33,826 nt of DNA from Thermoplasmata archaeon (GCA_030046135.1 JASIEC010000029.1:1-33826), one strand, 5' to 3'. Shown: positions 23,675 through 32,172, numbered from the stretch's first letter. The notes: generated from the sequence alone by a model not told the origin. Translations and numbers: made by a program.

Positions 23675-25114
23675 ATGGCCTCGTCGTCGGTCTCCCCCGG
23701 GCGGCTCGCGCCCTCGTACGTCCAGACTCCCGCGGCGGCGTTCCTGAGCTCGCTGTCGGTCGACCGGACCCTCGCGCCGTACGACCTCGCCGGGAGCATC
23801 GCGCACGCCGAGATGCTAGGTCGGACGGGGATCGTGACGCCGGGCGAGGCCGACACGCTCGTCCGCGGGCTCCGGACGATCGGCCGAGAGGTCGCGGACG
23901 GCTCGTTCCCGTGGCGCCCGGATCTCGAGGACGTCCACACCAACATCGAAGTTCGACTCACCGAGGTCGTCGGTCCGGTCGGTGGCAAGCTCCACACGGC
24001 GCGGAGCCGGAACGACCAGATCGCCCTCGACGAGCGCCTCTATCTCCGGGCGGCCGTCGCGGGGGTCGGCGCCCGCCTGCTCGCGCTCGAGGGGGCCCTC
24101 CTCGCCCGGGCGACGGAGGAGCGCGCCACCCCGATGCCGGGGTACACCCACCTACAGCGGGCCCAGCCCGGGACGCTCGGCCACCATCTCCTCGCCCATT
24201 TCTGGCGGTTCGATCGGGACCTCGATCGCCTGCTCGCCACCGCGGCGCGCTCGAGCGTCTCGCCCCTCGGGGCGGGGGCCCTCGAGGGCTCGACCCTCCC
24301 GATCGACCCGGCGTACGTCGCGGCCCGCCTGGGATTCGAGCGGACGTTCGAGAACTCCCTCGACGCGGTGAGCGACCGGGATTTCCTCGCCGAGCTCCTG
24401 TTCGACCTCGCCCTCCTCTCGGTGCACGCGAGCTCGTTCGGGGAGGAGCTCGTCGTCTTCGCCTCCCGGGAGTTCGGATTCCTCGATCGGACCTCGTCGC
24501 TCGGATCGGGCAGCAGCGCGATGCCCCAGAAGCGGAACCCGGACGTCGCCGAGCTCGTGCGGGGGAAGGCCGGACGCACGATCGGGGACCTCGTCTCCCT
24601 GCTGACGACGCTCAAGGGTCTGCCGCTCGCCTACGATCGCGACCTCCAGGAGGACAAGTCCCCCGTCCTCGACGCGGTCTCGACCGTCGAGCTCACGGTG
24701 GAAGCCCTCGCGGGGCTCGCCGAGAAGCTCCGGTTCGATCGGAGCCGACTCTCCGCGGCCGCGGGCGACCCCGAGATGCTGGCGACGGACGTCGCCGAGC
24801 ACCTCGTGGCCCGCGGAACCCCGTTCCGCGAGGCGCACGAGGCGATCGCCGCCTCGCTGCGCTCCGACGGGGAGCCGCCCGGACCGGACGAGGTCCGCCG
24901 GCGCCTGCGGGCCCTCGGTCCCGATCTGGGCCCCCTCACCGACCCGAAGGCCGCCGTCGATCGGCGAACGTCGCCCGGCAGCCCCGGCGCCGGCCCGATC
25001 GGCCACCAGCTCGAGCTCGCTCGAGGGCGGCTCCGGGCGCGCACCGAGTCCCTTTCCTCCCTTGCTCAGGCGGTCGAGTCGATCGACCGGTTGGTCCGGG
25101 AGGCACCAGCATGA
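23675..25114 (+). CDS. argH: Argininosuccinate lyase
   Basis: A 479-residue lyase that splits argininosuccinate into arginine and fumarate. The family signature GSSAMPQKRNPDVAELVRGK lies near residue 285; HTARSRNDQIALDERLYLR near 105 and TPMPGYTHLQRAQPGTLGHH near 150 supply further active-site residues. Length is slightly above the usual 460 because of a short Ser/Pro-rich N-terminus. The ATG at 23675 directly follows the argG stop, and the last codons overlap the lysW ATG (ATGA), linking arginine completion to the carrier pathway. No residue loss is apparent. Confidence 0.97.
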   Translation: MASSSVSPGRLAPSYVQTPAAAFLSSLSVDRTLAPYDLAGSIAHAEMLGRTGIVTPGEADTLVRGLRTIGREVADGSFPWRPDLEDVHTNIEVRLTEVVGPVGGKLHTARSRNDQIALDERLYLRAAVAGVGARLLALEGALLARATEERATPMPGYTHLQRAQPGTLGHHLLAHFWRFDRDLDRLLATAARSSVSPLGAGALEGSTLPIDPAYVAARLGFERTFENSLDAVSDRDFLAELLFDLALLSVHASSFGEELVVFASREFGFLDRTSSLGSGSSAMPQKRNPDVAELVRGKAGRTIGDLVSLLTTLKGLPLAYDRDLQEDKSPVLDAVSTVELTVEALAGLAEKLRFDRSRLSAAAGDPEMLATDVAEHLVARGTPFREAHEAIAASLRSDGEPPGPDEVRRRLRALGPDLGPLTDPKAAVDRRTSPGSPGAGPIGHQLELARGRLRARTESLSSLAQAVESIDRLVREAPA

Positions 25115-25272
25115 CCGAATGCCCAGAGTGTGCGGCGAGCGTCGACGGCGGCGAAAAGATCGTCGGGGAGATCTTCCCCTGCCCGGACTGCGGGACGGAG
25201 CTCGAGGTCCTCAAAACGGCCCCGTTCGCGGTCGAGCCGGCCCCGAGAGAGGCCGAGGACTGGGGTGAGTAA
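25111..25272 (+). CDS. lysW: LysW amino-group carrier protein
   Basis: A 53-residue acidic carrier. Its C-terminus ends EDWGE, the LysW signature, whose last Glu (E53) is bound through its gamma-carboxyl to the amino group of the substrate. A zinc ribbon is formed by C4-P-E-C7 and C24-P-D-C27. In archaeal arginine and lysine synthesis LysW protects the amino group of glutamate or 2-aminoadipate. ATG at 25111 overlaps the argH stop, and the end overlaps the lysX GTG by eight bases. The gene is a natural part of this operon. Because argG and argH lead the operon, the load is probably glutamate, though one LysW may serve both routes. Confidence 0.96.
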   Translation: MTECPECAASVDGGEKIVGEIFPCPDCGTELEVLKTAPFAVEPAPREAEDWGE

Positions 25273-26116
25273 CGGTCTCACCCTCGGGCTCTTCCTGACG
25301 ATCGTCCGCCCCGAAGAGAAGGCGATCCTCGCCGCGGCGGAACGCCGCGGCGTCCCGGTGGTGCGCTTCGACGACCGGGAGGTGACGTTCGGGCTCGAGC
25401 GGCCCGACGGCCTCCCCTCGGTCCTCCTCAATCGGAGCGTGAGCCACACCCGCAGCGTCTACGCCGGACGTTGCTTCGAGCACTACGGGGTGCCGACCGT
25501 CAACGCGCCCGACGTCCTCGAGCTCGCCGGCGACAAGGTCCGGACCTCCCTCCGGCTCCAGGAGCGGGGGGTGCCCACGCCCCGGACGGTCGTCGCGCTC
25601 TCCGCGGAGGCGGCCCGCAAGGCGATCGACTCGATCGGCTACCCCGCGGTCCTCAAGCCCGCGATCGGGTCGTGGGGGCGGCTCCTCGCGAAGGTCGACA
25701 CCGCGGAGGACGCGGAGCAGATCCTCGAGCACAAGGAGGCGCTCGCCTCCCCGATCCACTCGGTGTTCTACGTCCAGGAGTACGTGGAGAAGCCCGGACG
25801 GGACCTGCGGGCGTTCGTCGTGGGGGAGGAGGTTGTCGCCGCGATGTTCCGCCGCTCGGAGAGCTGGCGGACGAACTCGGCGCGCGGCGCGGTCGCGGAG
25901 GCCGCTCCGCTCACCCCGGAGCTCCGCGAAACCTCCCTCCGTGCCGCCGACGCCGTGGGGGGCGGGGTCCTCGCGGTCGACCTGATGGAGGGGAAGGGGG
26001 GCCTCGTCGTCCACGAGGTGAACCCGACCCCCGAGTTCAAGGCGCTCCAGGGGACGACCGACGTCGACGTCGCCGAGAGGATCGTCGACTACGCGCTCCG
26101 GCAGGGCCGACGATGA
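25265..26116 (+). CDS. lysX: LysX/ArgX ligase (LysW to glutamate or 2-aminoadipate)
   Basis: A 283-residue ATP-grasp ligase of the RimK-like group that links the C-terminal Glu of LysW to the amino group of glutamate or 2-aminoadipate. N-terminal domain: LGLFLTIVRPEEKAILAAAE; ATP-grasp: GYPAVLKPAIGSWGRLLAKV near residue 130, VFYVQEYVEKPGRDLRAFVV, then VVHEVNPTPEFKAL near the end, which carries metal-binding residues. The GTG at 25265 overlaps lysW by eight bases and leads directly into the conserved N-terminus. It cannot be stated from residues alone whether it is the Glu-specific (ArgX) or the aminoadipate-specific form; the operon context favours glutamate or dual use. Confidence 0.93.
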   Translation: MSNGLTLGLFLTIVRPEEKAILAAAERRGVPVVRFDDREVTFGLERPDGLPSVLLNRSVSHTRSVYAGRCFEHYGVPTVNAPDVLELAGDKVRTSLRLQERGVPTPRTVVALSAEAARKAIDSIGYPAVLKPAIGSWGRLLAKVDTAEDAEQILEHKEALASPIHSVFYVQEYVEKPGRDLRAFVVGEEVVAAMFRRSESWRTNSARGAVAEAAPLTPELRETSLRAADAVGGGVLAVDLMEGKGGLVVHEVNPTPEFKALQGTTDVDVAERIVDYALRQGRR

Positions 26117-27138
26117 ACGTCGCCGTCGTCGGCGGCTCCGGCTACGTCGGCGGGGAGCTCCTCCGGATCCTCCTCGGCCACCCCGACGTGACGATCGCCC
26201 AGGTCACCTCGGAGACGATGGTGGGCAAGCTTGTCTCGAAGTCCCACCCCAACCTCCGGAAGGCGACGAAGCTCACGTTCGAGTCGCGCGCGTCGCTGAA
26301 GCCGGCCGACGTGACGTTCCTCGCGATGCCGCACACGGAGTCCGCCGCCCTCGTCCCCGAGCTCCTCGCGTCGGGGGGGACCGTGATCGACCTCTCGGCG
26401 GACTTCCGGCTCAAGGATCCCCGGGCGTACGCGACCTACTACGGCACGGAGCGGACCGACACCGCGCTCCTCGCGGAGAGCGTCTTCGGCCTCCCCGAGC
26501 TCCACCGGGAAGAGCTGAGGCGCGCCCGCCTCGTCGCGGTCCCAGGGTGCATCGCGACGGCCGCGATCCTCGCGCTTCGTCCCCTCGCCGCCGCCGGGCT
26601 CCTCGGCGCCGCGCCCACGGTCGTCGACTCGAAGAGCGGCTCGTCGGCGAGCGGCCGGGACGCGGGCCCGGCGGGCCTGCACGCCGAGCGCTCGGGCGTG
26701 ATGCGCGCGTACGCCCCCGCGGGGCATCGCCACACCGCCGAGATCGAGCAGGAGACGGGGGCGAAGATCGCTCTCTCCTGCCACGGGGTGGAGGCGGTCC
26801 GCGGGGTGCTCGCGACGGTCCACGCGTTCCCGTCCCGCCCCCTCGAGGAGAAGGAGCTCTGGCAGCTGTACCGCCGGGCGTACGGCGAGGAGCCGTTCGT
26901 CCGCCTCGTTCACGAGGGCGACGGCATCCACCGCGAGCCCGAGCCGAAGATCCTCGCGGGGACGAACTACTGCGACCTCGGGTTCGCCTCCGACCCCCAC
27001 GCGGGCCGGACGGTGCTGATCGCCGCGCTCGACAACCTCGGCAAGGGCGCGGCGGGGAACGCGGTCCAGTGCCTCAACGTCCGGGCGGGCCGGCCCGAAA
27101 CCACCGGGCTCGGCTTCCTCGGGCTCCACCCGATCTAG
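26113..27138 (+). CDS. lysY: LysW-glutamyl/aminoadipyl phosphate reductase (ArgC/LysY family)
   Basis: A 341-residue NADPH-dependent reductase that turns the LysW-bound acyl phosphate into the semialdehyde. NADPH-binding motif VAVVGGSGYVGGELLRILL at the start; active-site Cys is C146 in VPGCIATAAI. VIDLSADFRLKDPRAYATYY and PAGHRHTAEIEQETG are ArgC/LysY features. The ATG overlaps the lysX stop (ATGA). The paired kinase is encoded next. It is homologous to bacterial ArgC, but the carrier genes around it show the substrate is on LysW, not N-acetylated. Length and residues are normal. Confidence 0.95.
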   Translation: MNVAVVGGSGYVGGELLRILLGHPDVTIAQVTSETMVGKLVSKSHPNLRKATKLTFESRASLKPADVTFLAMPHTESAALVPELLASGGTVIDLSADFRLKDPRAYATYYGTERTDTALLAESVFGLPELHREELRRARLVAVPGCIATAAILALRPLAAAGLLGAAPTVVDSKSGSSASGRDAGPAGLHAERSGVMRAYAPAGHRHTAEIEQETGAKIALSCHGVEAVRGVLATVHAFPSRPLEEKELWQLYRRAYGEEPFVRLVHEGDGIHREPEPKILAGTNYCDLGFASDPHAGRTVLIAALDNLGKGAAGNAVQCLNVRAGRPETTGLGFLGLHPI

Positions 27139-27150
27139 GGGGGATCCGGG

Positions 27151-27945
27151 ATGACGATCGTGGTCAAGGTGGGGGGTGCGCCCGGGAACTCGAGCGGGCC
27201 CGTCGCCTCCGACCTCGCGGGACGGCCCGACTGCGTCCTCGTCCACGGCGGCTCGGCCGAGGTCGACCGGATCGGAACGGCGCTCGGCGCGCCGCCCGAG
27301 TACTTCACGAGCCCGAGCGGTGTCGTCTCCCGTCGGAGCGACCCCCGCCATCTCGAGGCGGTGGTGCTCGGGCTCGCGGGGAAGGTGCAGACGGACCTCG
27401 TCGCCTTGCTCGGCTCCCGGGGGATCCGAGCGATCGGCCTGTCGGGCGTGGACGGCCGCCTCCTGCTCGCGCAGCGGAAGACGGGCGTTCGGGCGCGCGT
27501 CGGCGACCGCGTGGTCCGCCTCGCCGACGACCTCGCCGGCACGATCGAGAGGGTTGACTCGACCCTCCTCACCTGGGTGCTCGGCGCGGGGTACCTCCCG
27601 GTCGTGGGCCCGCCGGCCGTGACGGCCGAGGGAGAGGTCGTGAACGTCGACGCCGACCAGGTAGCGGCCGCCGTGGCCTCCGCGCTATCGGCGACCGAGC
27701 TGGTCCTGCTCACCAACGTCCCGGGGCTGCTCCGCGACCCGAACGACCCCGCGACGCTGATCCCGCAGATCCCCGCCGGCGAGCTCGAGGCCGCCCTCCC
27801 GCTCGCCTCCGGGCGCATGCGCAAGAAGCTGTTCGCCGCCCGTGACGCGATCCGGGGCGGCGTCCGGCGCGTCGTGATCGCCTCGTCGTCCGTCGACGCT
27901 CCGATCCGGAGCGCGCTCGAGGGGCGAGGAACGGTGATCGCGTGA
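27151..27945 (+). CDS. lysZ: LysW-bound glutamate/aminoadipate kinase (LysZ)
   Basis: A 264-residue kinase of the amino acid kinase fold that phosphorylates the side-chain carboxyl of LysW-bound glutamate or aminoadipate. The ATP-site start is TIVVKVGGAPGN, followed by DCVLVHGGSAEVDR, GVVSRRSDPRHLEAVVL, VNVDADQVAAAVASAL and LVLLTNVPGLLRDP, all typical of LysZ/ArgB. ATG at 27151 after a 12-base gap with a purine-rich GGGGGG just after the lysY stop, the only real spacer inside the operon. The end overlaps the lysJ GTG (GTGA). Residues look intact; acetylglutamate kinase is the homologous alternative, not supported by the context. Confidence 0.94.
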   Translation: MTIVVKVGGAPGNSSGPVASDLAGRPDCVLVHGGSAEVDRIGTALGAPPEYFTSPSGVVSRRSDPRHLEAVVLGLAGKVQTDLVALLGSRGIRAIGLSGVDGRLLLAQRKTGVRARVGDRVVRLADDLAGTIERVDSTLLTWVLGAGYLPVVGPPAVTAEGEVVNVDADQVAAAVASALSATELVLLTNVPGLLRDPNDPATLIPQIPAGELEAALPLASGRMRKKLFAARDAIRGGVRRVVIASSSVDAPIRSALEGRGTVIA

Positions 27946-29102
27946 GCGACCCCGCCGGGGCCCCCTCCCGCGAGTTCGGCGAAGGTACGAGGGCCCGGCT
28001 CTCCCTGGTCCGAGGCGAAGGGGCTTCCCTGTACGACGCGGCGGGGCGGCGCTTCGTCGACCTCGGAGCGACGCACGGTGTCGGGAACCTCGGGGCCTCC
28101 CCGCCCCGGGTCGTCCGCGCGATCCAGGCCCAGGCGGCCCAACTGATCCACCTCGGAAGCGGCTACGCAAGCCCGGTCCGGACCGCGTTCGTCGACAAGC
28201 TGCTCGGCCTCCTCCCGCCGTCGTTCGGGCGGGTGTTCCTCTCGAACTCGGGGACGGAGGCCGTGGAGGCGGCGATCAAGATCGCCCGGAGCGCGACGGG
28301 CCGCCCGAAGATCGTCGCCGCCCGACGAGGGTTCCACGGGCGCACCCTCGGCGCCCTGAGCGCGACGTGGCGGCGTGAGCTCCGGACCCCGTTCGAGCCG
28401 CTCGTGCCGGAGTTCTCGCACGTCGGCTACAACGACCCGGACGATCTCGAGACAGAGGTTGACGAGCGCACCGCGCTCCTCCTCCTCGAACCGGTCCAGG
28501 GCGAAGGAGGGGTCCACGTCGCGACGCGGGAGTACCTCCGGGCCGCCCGGGCTGCGGCGGATCGGGTCGGGGCTCTCCTCGCCTTCGACGAGGTCCAGAC
28601 CGGGATCGGCCGGACCGGCCGCCTGTTCGCGTTCCAGCACACCGAGGTCGTCCCGGATCTCCTCACGCTCGCGAAGTCCCTCGCGGGCGGGGTGCCGATC
28701 GGAGCGACCGTCACGACGCCCGAGGTCGAGGCCCGGTTCCAGGGGAGCCACCACTCGACGTTCGGCGGCAACCCCCTCGCCTGCGCCGCCGGGATCGCCG
28801 CGCTCGAGACGGTCGTGGAGGAGCACCTCGCCGAGCGGGCCGAGCGCCTGGGGGAGCTCGCCCTCGACCGGCTGCGTGGGATCCCGTCCGACCGGATCCG
28901 GGACGTCCGGGGGCTCGGGCTCCTCCTCGGGATCGAGCTTCGCGACCGGGTCGCCCCGCTCCTCGCCGCCCTCGAGGCGAAAGGGTTCCTCGCGATCTCG
29001 GCCGGCTCGACGGTGCTACGGCTCCTACCCCCGCTGGTCATCTCCGACGACGATTGGTCCGCCGGGCTCCGGGCGATCGAGGAGGCGATCGTTGGTGGAT
29101 GA
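27942..29102 (+). CDS. lysJ: LysW-semialdehyde aminotransferase (LysJ)
   Basis: A 386-residue class III PLP aminotransferase that turns the LysW-bound semialdehyde into the amine (LysW-ornithine or LysW-lysine). The PLP phosphate-binding SNSGTEA is at residues 101-107, FDEVQTGIGRTG at 215-226 holds the Asp that contacts the pyridine nitrogen, and the Schiff-base Lys is K245 in LTLAKSLAGG. STFGGNPLACAAG follows. The GTG start overlaps the lysZ stop and its end overlaps lysK by eight bases. It belongs to the ArgD/LysJ group; the position between lysZ and lysK decides the role. Confidence 0.95.
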   Translation: MSDPAGAPSREFGEGTRARLSLVRGEGASLYDAAGRRFVDLGATHGVGNLGASPPRVVRAIQAQAAQLIHLGSGYASPVRTAFVDKLLGLLPPSFGRVFLSNSGTEAVEAAIKIARSATGRPKIVAARRGFHGRTLGALSATWRRELRTPFEPLVPEFSHVGYNDPDDLETEVDERTALLLLEPVQGEGGVHVATREYLRAARAAADRVGALLAFDEVQTGIGRTGRLFAFQHTEVVPDLLTLAKSLAGGVPIGATVTTPEVEARFQGSHHSTFGGNPLACAAGIAALETVVEEHLAERAERLGELALDRLRGIPSDRIRDVRGLGLLLGIELRDRVAPLLAALEAKGFLAISAGSTVLRLLPPLVISDDDWSAGLRAIEEAIVGG

Positions 29103-30156
29103 CGCGGAGGTCCTCCTGCGTCTCGTCCGGCCGTACAGCCCGTTCGGACGAGAGGCGGGGGCGGTCCGTGCGTTCGTGCGCGTCGCTCGGAGCCTCGGCT
29201 ACGCGGTCCGGGTCGACGCGGCGGGGAACGGCATCGCTCGACGGGGGAAGGGCCGGCCGTCGGTCCTGTACCTCGGGCACATCGACACCGTCGAGGGCCG
29301 ACTGCCGGTCCGGCGGCGAGGGGGGCGCGTCCACGGTCGGGGGACGGTCGATGCCAAGGGGCCCCTCGCCGCCGCCCTCCTCGCCGGGTGCCGGGCGCCC
29401 CAGGACGGGGAGTTCGTCGTCGTGGCGGCGGTCGAGGAGGAGCTCGACAGCCGCGGAGCCCGGCATCTCCTCGGCCGGACCCCGCCCGACGCGGTGATCG
29501 CCGGGGAGCCGAGCGGCTGGGACGGCGTCACCGTCGGCTACAAGGGAGAGCTCCAGGTCGAGGCGACGTTCCGCGGCCCTCGTACCCACTTCGCCTCGGC
29601 AGAGCCGACCGCCGCGGACCGCGCGGTCGCGTGGATCGGGGCCGTTCGCCGGCTCGTCGACGGGCAGCCGGCCGCTTCGCCGTTCCGAACGCTCACCTCG
29701 AAGGTCGTGCGCTGGGACACCGAATCGGACGCCGGGGGCGAGGTCGCCCGGGTGACGGTGGACTTCCGTCTCCCGCCGGGCCGGTCCTCGCAGGCGCTCC
29801 TCGGGGCGATCCCGCGCGACGGCTCGCCCGCCTCGATCACGCCGAGGATCCGGATGGAGCCCCTCGAGGTCGACGCCTCGAACCCCGTCGTCCGCGCCCT
29901 GATCCGCGGGATCCGCGGGGCGGGGGGTCGTCCCACCGTCTGGCGAAAGACCGGGACCTCGGACCTCAACCTCGTCGTTCCGGCGTGGGGCGTCCCCGGG
30001 GCCGCCTACGGGCCCGGCGACGCGAAGCTCGACCACACCGACCGGGAGTCGATCGCGCTCGCCGATCTCCGCCGGTCGGTCGACGTGCTCGACGTCGCGC
30101 TCGGGGAGCTCCTCGGGCCCGAGTCTACTCTTCGACGATCGGCCGGCGGTGCTTGA
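29095..30156 (+). CDS. lysK: LysW-ornithine/lysine hydrolase (LysK)
   Basis: A 353-residue M20-type metallohydrolase that releases ornithine or lysine from LysW. Metal-binding sequences are LGHIDTV (H62, D64), HGRGTVDAKGPLAA (D86) and AAVEEELDSRGARHL (E114, E115), with a second set near EPSGWDGVTVGYKG and GDAKLDHTDRESIA. Start is GTG 29095 (a TTG precedes at 29092), overlapping lysJ by eight bases. It closes the operon. Its last 32 bases overlap the end of the convergent pirin gene. Argininosuccinate and ArgE-type deacylases share the fold, but the operon supports LysK. Carbamoylation of the released ornithine must be encoded outside the window. Confidence 0.94.
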   Translation: MDDAEVLLRLVRPYSPFGREAGAVRAFVRVARSLGYAVRVDAAGNGIARRGKGRPSVLYLGHIDTVEGRLPVRRRGGRVHGRGTVDAKGPLAAALLAGCRAPQDGEFVVVAAVEEELDSRGARHLLGRTPPDAVIAGEPSGWDGVTVGYKGELQVEATFRGPRTHFASAEPTAADRAVAWIGAVRRLVDGQPAASPFRTLTSKVVRWDTESDAGGEVARVTVDFRLPPGRSSQALLGAIPRDGSPASITPRIRMEPLEVDASNPVVRALIRGIRGAGGRPTVWRKTGTSDLNLVVPAWGVPGAAYGPGDAKLDHTDRESIALADLRRSVDVLDVALGELLGPESTLRRSAGGA

Positions 30157-31000
30157 CGAACTCCCCGCGGTCGAGCTCGCGCATCGCCTCGACGAGCTCG
30201 TCGTTCCGGTTCATCACGATCGGGCCGTACCAGGCGACCGGCTCGTGGAGAGGTCGGCCGGTCACGAACAGGAACCTCCCGCCGGCGTCCCCTGCACGGA
30301 ACCGGACCCGGGACCCCGGACCGAACAGCGCCGTCTCCCCGGGCGCGACGGGCGCGGGGTCGCCGCCGTCGAAGGACCCCGCTCCCTCGATCGCGTGGGC
30401 GAAGGCGGTCCGCCCGGGCCCCGCCGGAAGCTCGACGGTCGCGCCGGGGTCGACCCGGACATCGAGGTACGTGGGGTCGACCGGGATGCCCCGCACGGGC
30501 CCCTCGACGCCCCCGAACGTCCCGGCAACGACCTTCGCGCGCACGCCGTCTCCCGTCGAGACCTCGGGGATGTCGCGGCCGGTGAGCCCCCGGTACGCCG
30601 GGGCGCTCATCTTCTCGCGGGCGGGCAGGTTGACCCACAACTGGAAGCCGGCCATCGGACCGTCCGTCCTCTGGGGCATCTCCTGATGGATGATGCCGCT
30701 CCCCGAGTTCATCCACTGCACGTCGCCCGCGCCGATCACGCCCGAGTTGCCGAGCGTGTCGCCGTGCTCCACGCGGCCGTCGAGCACGTACGTCACCGTC
30801 TCAATCCCCCGATGGGGGTGCCACGGAAACCCGGCGAGATAGTCCTCGGGCCGGGAGGACCCGAAGCTGTCGAGCAGGAGGAACGGGTCGAACAGCGGGA
30901 CCTCGCGGTTCGCGAACGTCCGCCGGAGACGGACGCCCGCCCCCTCGATCGTCGGGACGCCGGGAAACCGCTGCGAGATCGATCGGATCGGTTCGGGCAC
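30125..31000 (-). CDS. Pirin-like cupin protein
   Basis: A 291-residue bicupin of the pirin family. The metal-binding residues are in place: H61 and H63 in FPWHPHRGIETVTYVLDG, H105 and E107 in SGIIHQEMPQRT. FQLWVNLPAREKMSAPAYRG is a further pirin hallmark. Pirins bind iron, and some degrade quercetin or act in redox regulation; the role in archaea is open. The GTG at 31000 has a GAGGT ribosome binding site seven bases upstream. The last 32 bases overlap the lysK end on the other strand. Upstream lies an inverted repeat TTACC-TAG-GGTAA, which may be an operator. No metal residue is missing. Confidence 0.93.
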   Translation of the reverse strand: MPEPIRSISQRFPGVPTIEGAGVRLRRTFANREVPLFDPFLLLDSFGSSRPEDYLAGFPWHPHRGIETVTYVLDGRVEHGDTLGNSGVIGAGDVQWMNSGSGIIHQEMPQRTDGPMAGFQLWVNLPAREKMSAPAYRGLTGRDIPEVSTGDGVRAKVVAGTFGGVEGPVRGIPVDPTYLDVRVDPGATVELPAGPGRTAFAHAIEGAGSFDGGDPAPVAPGETALFGPGSRVRFRAGDAGGRFLFVTGRPLHEPVAWYGPIVMNRNDELVEAMRELDRGEFVKHRRPIVEE

Positions 31001-31023
31001 GGTCGTTACCTCAGGCCACCCAA

Positions 31024-31036
31024 TTACCTAGGGTAA
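31024..31036. promoter_or_regulatory. Inverted repeat TTACC-TAG-GGTAA upstream of pirin
   Basis: A perfect 5-base inverted repeat with a 3-base spacer, in one of the few AT-rich patches of the window. A third TTACC copy stands at 31006-31010, and CTTAAG at 31037-31042 could be the TATA box, placing transcription near 31012. The repeat lies between the two, as an operator would. Regulator unknown. Confidence 0.4.
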
Positions 31037-31080
31037 CTTAAGTCCGCGCTGGTGGCCGGGCCACCTCGCTTGGGGGGCTG

Positions 31081-32043
31081 TCAGAACAGGCCGGCGTGCC
31101 GGAACGCGACCGCGAGGGCGAGGCCGAGCGCGAGACCCGACACCGGGCCCAACGACCAGCCCACGAGGATGTCCCGGACCGCCCCGCCGAAGACGGTCCG
31201 CTGACCCCGCGCGACCCCGGTCCCGAGCATCGCCCCCACCAGGACCTGGTTCATCGACGTGAAGAAGCCGAACGACGTGTACGCGAGGACGATCCCGGCC
31301 TGGGCGACCTGCGCTCCGATCGCCATCCTAGGGTCGAGCCGGACGATGCGGAAGGCGACCTTCTCAAGGAGGGGCCGCCCCCAACTCAGCACCCCGACAG
31401 CCAGCCCGGCGCCGCCGATCAGTGCGGCGGCCCCGAGGCCGAAGAGGCCGGTCATCACGAACGAGCCCGAGGCGTTCGCCACGTCGTTCGCCCCCATCGC
31501 GAACGACGCGGCGGTCCCGACGGCCGTCAGCCCCAGCATCGCCGGCCGAGCGAGGCGGGAGGAGTTCGCCCGGGGGGGCCACCCGCGGTCGGAGGCCCGC
31601 GTGATGGCATAGCCGAGGCCGAACGCCGCGACCGGGGCGATCGCCCACAGGGCGAGGAGCGTCTCGATCGTCGCCCAATCGACCCGGATCCCGGCCGCCA
31701 GCCCGGCGCCCACGGTCGAGAAGACGAAGATCTGGATCGTCGAGGTCGGGATCGTGACGAAATTGTACACGCTGGTGAGGACAAGGGCGGAAACGACGAT
31801 CGCGAGCGCCAGACCGAGGGCGACATGGCTCGTGAGGAGGATCCCGTGCCCGACGGTCGTCTCCACCGCCCCGCTGGCGAGGGCGGCGCCGACGAGCGTC
31901 GCCGGCGCCATGATCGCGAGCGCCTGCCAGGGCCGAAGGGCGCCGGCGGCGTACGGCATTCCCATGCACGCCCCCGTGTAGTGGGCCCCCATGCTGAACG
32001 CGAACGCCACCGCGGCCGCGATCAGCAGGATCGCTAGCCACAC
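31081..32043 (-). CDS. PiT-family inorganic phosphate (or anion) permease
   Basis: A 320-residue membrane protein with about ten hydrophobic segments, related to PiT permeases, which move phosphate with H+ or Na+ (a metal-phosphate complex in bacterial Pit). The PiT signature GANDVANASG is at residues 184-193 of the second half. In the first half the matching place reads SMGAHYTGACMG, so the usual Asn/Asp are absent; the two halves are not equal. Start is GTG at 32043, before a hydrophobic first segment. No TATA-like box lies at the expected place, and the 129-base gap upstream (32044-32172) has no recognisable feature. It could also carry sulfate or a related oxyanion. Confidence 0.85.
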   Translation of the reverse strand: MWLAILLIAAAVAFAFSMGAHYTGACMGMPYAAGALRPWQALAIMAPATLVGAALASGAVETTVGHGILLTSHVALGLALAIVVSALVLTSVYNFVTIPTSTIQIFVFSTVGAGLAAGIRVDWATIETLLALWAIAPVAAFGLGYAITRASDRGWPPRANSSRLARPAMLGLTAVGTAASFAMGANDVANASGSFVMTGLFGLGAAALIGGAGLAVGVLSWGRPLLEKVAFRIVRLDPRMAIGAQVAQAGIVLAYTSFGFFTSMNQVLVGAMLGTGVARGQRTVFGGAVRDILVGWSLGPVSGLALGLALAVAFRHAGLF

Positions 32044-32172
32044 GGTCCGCCGTCCTGCCGAGGGGCGTCCCCGGGACCCGGTACCGGGCTTCGAGGCGGG
32101 GGCCGGTGGCTCACGGAACGGGCTAGCGAGGGCGGCGAGATAACGGCGGGACCGGGCGGGGGCGTCCGCCGG

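Noticed and set aside
22411..30156. A lysine-only reading of the LysW cluster
   Set aside because: argG and argH are the first two genes and overlap into lysW, so arginine is the simpler assignment; lysine use remains possible.
32044..32172. Riboswitch-like hairpins before the PiT gene
   Set aside because: GC-rich self-complementary stretches are present, but they match no riboswitch family and are expected at this base composition.
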